From Aliamphritea ceti (GTDB lineage Bacteria; Pseudomonadota; Gammaproteobacteria; Pseudomonadales; Balneatricaceae): a stretch of 64,000 nucleotides of DNA. The stretch is taken from the NCBI RefSeq assembly GCF_024347215.1, contig NZ_AP025282.1:4836001-4900000 (forward strand), read 5' to 3'. Within the stretch, counting starts at the first letter, position 1, and each line of letters begins with the position of its first letter. The notes under the pieces are model-generated. The model was not told where the DNA came from and ran no database searches. It was given only the letters and a program-made list of their open reading frames with translations. Shown piece by piece: positions 63,067 to 64,000 of the stretch. A program made the translations under genes and the position numbers.

Positions 63067-64000
63067 GCTGCTGCCACCCGGGTCGGCAAGCTTTCAGCCA
63101 GTTCACGCCATACCGGATTTTCCGGATTACCTTCCTGACGCTGGCCAAAGAACTGTGCAATGGTTTCACCCTGATGGTCATATAGTTCGACAGAGGTCAC
63201 TGCGCCATCTTCGGTAGGTTTACGAATCAGCCAGGCACTGGCAACGCCGCTTTCCAGCAAATGCAGATTAAATTCCGGATCCAGCACATTCAGCCAGGGC
63301 CCCATTCTTTTGATGGTTTTAACCGAACCGGTATGAATCTGAATATTGCCGCGATTCCCAACAAAGCACATGATGGATAATTCTTTTGCCGCCGCTTGTT
63401 CCAGTAACGTCACTACACCCGCCGGATCTATGGCTTCTGCATGCGGTGCACCCACTAAACGAAATGCCTGTTCACGACTAATCTTATGCCGGCGCAACAT
63501 GCCAAAGAACTGGTGCACGTCTGTCATAGCCAGCCACTCTTCGGTCAGTTTAGCGACATCAACCTGATCATCCGTAACATACTCAGCGACTTCAACACTG
63601 TCATCATAGGTCTGAACGCCAGACTGCTCCGTCGCACGAAATTTCTCTACCAGATCGGCATAGCCCTGTTCATTACTATCTGACTGCAGGAAAATCTTCT
63701 GGATAGCTGTGCCGGTTTTATCAAAAAACTGCAGGCTGAAACGATCACCCCGGGCAGTTTCTTCACGTACCGCATAACCAAATGCCCAACGGCTCAGTAC
63801 AATCCGCAAATCAATTTTACGGTCTTCTGTAATTACCAGCCCCATAGGGCCGCCAATGCGTACGTTATCGTAAATACCTTTACGTTCGTGTACTGCATAT
63901 TCGTTGCGGGTCAATGTCATGATGTAGCCCAGTTCAGGCATAGCACGGATCATATCGGCAAACTGGTCATTCAAACGTACACTCTGTACGCCACACTGCT
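63063..64000 (-). CDS. hmuS: Haemin-degrading factor HmuS/ChuS family (5' end cut by window edge)
   Basis: 312 codons reach the right edge in one open frame; the true start lies beyond 64000, about 40 residues further by comparison with ChuS. A TTG at 63974 is only a false start. The double-repeat layout is visible: TRNEYAVHERKG, TARGDRFSLQFFD and MTDVHQFFGMLRRHKIS, then VGNRGNIQIHTG, FNLHLLE and AWLIRKPTEDGAVTSVELYD. The family binds haem and releases iron inside the cell. First visible gene of hmuSTUV; a Fur box would be upstream, outside the window. Confidence 0.93.
   Translation of the reverse strand, partial: QCGVQSVRLNDQFADMIRAMPELGYIMTLTRNEYAVHERKGIYDNVRIGGPMGLVITEDRKIDLRIVLSRWAFGYAVREETARGDRFSLQFFDKTGTAIQKIFLQSDSNEQGYADLVEKFRATEQSGVQTYDDSVEVAEYVTDDQVDVAKLTEEWLAMTDVHQFFGMLRRHKISREQAFRLVGAPHAEAIDPAGVVTLLEQAAAKELSIMCFVGNRGNIQIHTGSVKTIKRMGPWLNVLDPEFNLHLLESGVASAWLIRKPTEDGAVTSVELYDHQGETIAQFFGQRQEGNPENPVWRELAESLPTRVAAA

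Noticed and set aside
1..64000. CRISPR arrays, tRNA/rRNA genes, insertion sequences, prophage
   Set aside because: Read for repeats and typical motifs on both strands; none seen. The only tandem array is the 9-bp repeat after astA.

Overview
The window is about 64 kb of gene-dense bacterial chromosome with roughly 60 protein genes. I found no rRNA, tRNA, CRISPR array, insertion sequence or phage gene. Gene order points to a marine gammaproteobacterium near the Oceanospirillales/Pseudomonadales: tkt-epd-pgk-fba on one strand, gshB-tonB-algH-ruvX-pyrR-pyrB-pyrC' on the other, a TRAP transporter and a BCCT transporter. The assignment to that group is an inference from gene order and protein resemblance; no species can be named.

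Layout. 1-1355: 5' part of an arsenate-resistance operon (arsR, then an ArsJ-type GAPDH running off the left edge). 1606-2720: a lone astA followed by a 9-bp tandem repeat. 2963-5724: a Cpx-type envelope-stress system (cpxA, cpxR, divergent cpxP) with an exact GTAAA-N5-GTAAA CpxR box. 5789-12328: uracil-DNA glycosylase-like protein, di-haem peroxidase, SLC13 transporter with divergent LysR regulator, and a soluble two-PAS chemoreceptor. 12670-18084: central carbon block (fba, pgk, epd, tkt). 18418-26635: metK, rsmE, gshB, tonB-like gene, algH, ruvX, pyrR, pyrB, pyrC'. 26738-37179: an accessory catabolic/uptake cluster (BCCT carrier, PLP lyase, LysR regulator, dehydrogenase pair, TRAP transporter). 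37255-46829: mixed genes including a two-component system followed by cytochrome b561, three SDR/peroxiredoxin/AraC genes, a dehalogenase and a BenE/XRE divergent pair. 46966-56810: an ECF sigma factor/anti-sigma (RpoE-ChrR) island with envelope and lipid-modification genes. 57895-60146: AraC/aldehyde dehydrogenase pair and a SpoIIAA-like protein. 60267-64000: haem uptake operon hmuSTUV, cut at the right edge.

How the genes work together. The clearest regulatory unit is the RpoE-ChrR island. Four sites fit one pattern, TGATC(T/C)-N15-GCG-TA(G/T)A with an 18-base spacer. They lie before rpoE-chrR itself, before the flavoprotein/DUF1365/Cfa operon, before the DUF2878/CHI-like/DUF3833/SDR/SnoaL operon, and before a second DUF3833 gene. 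Together they predict a locally encoded regulon for remodelling membrane lipids under photo-oxidative or related stress.

The accessory cluster at 26.7-37.2 kb has a GcvA-like LysR gene facing a dehydrogenase pair. Between them are three copies of TTACC(A)(A/G)TCA at exactly 29-bp spacing, a likely operator array. The substrate of this cluster cannot be read from sequence. Other regulatory signals are FNR-type boxes before the peroxidase and the TRAP operon, twin palindromes between benE and its XRE regulator, and a 22-bp perfect palindrome centred on the tonB-like start codon.
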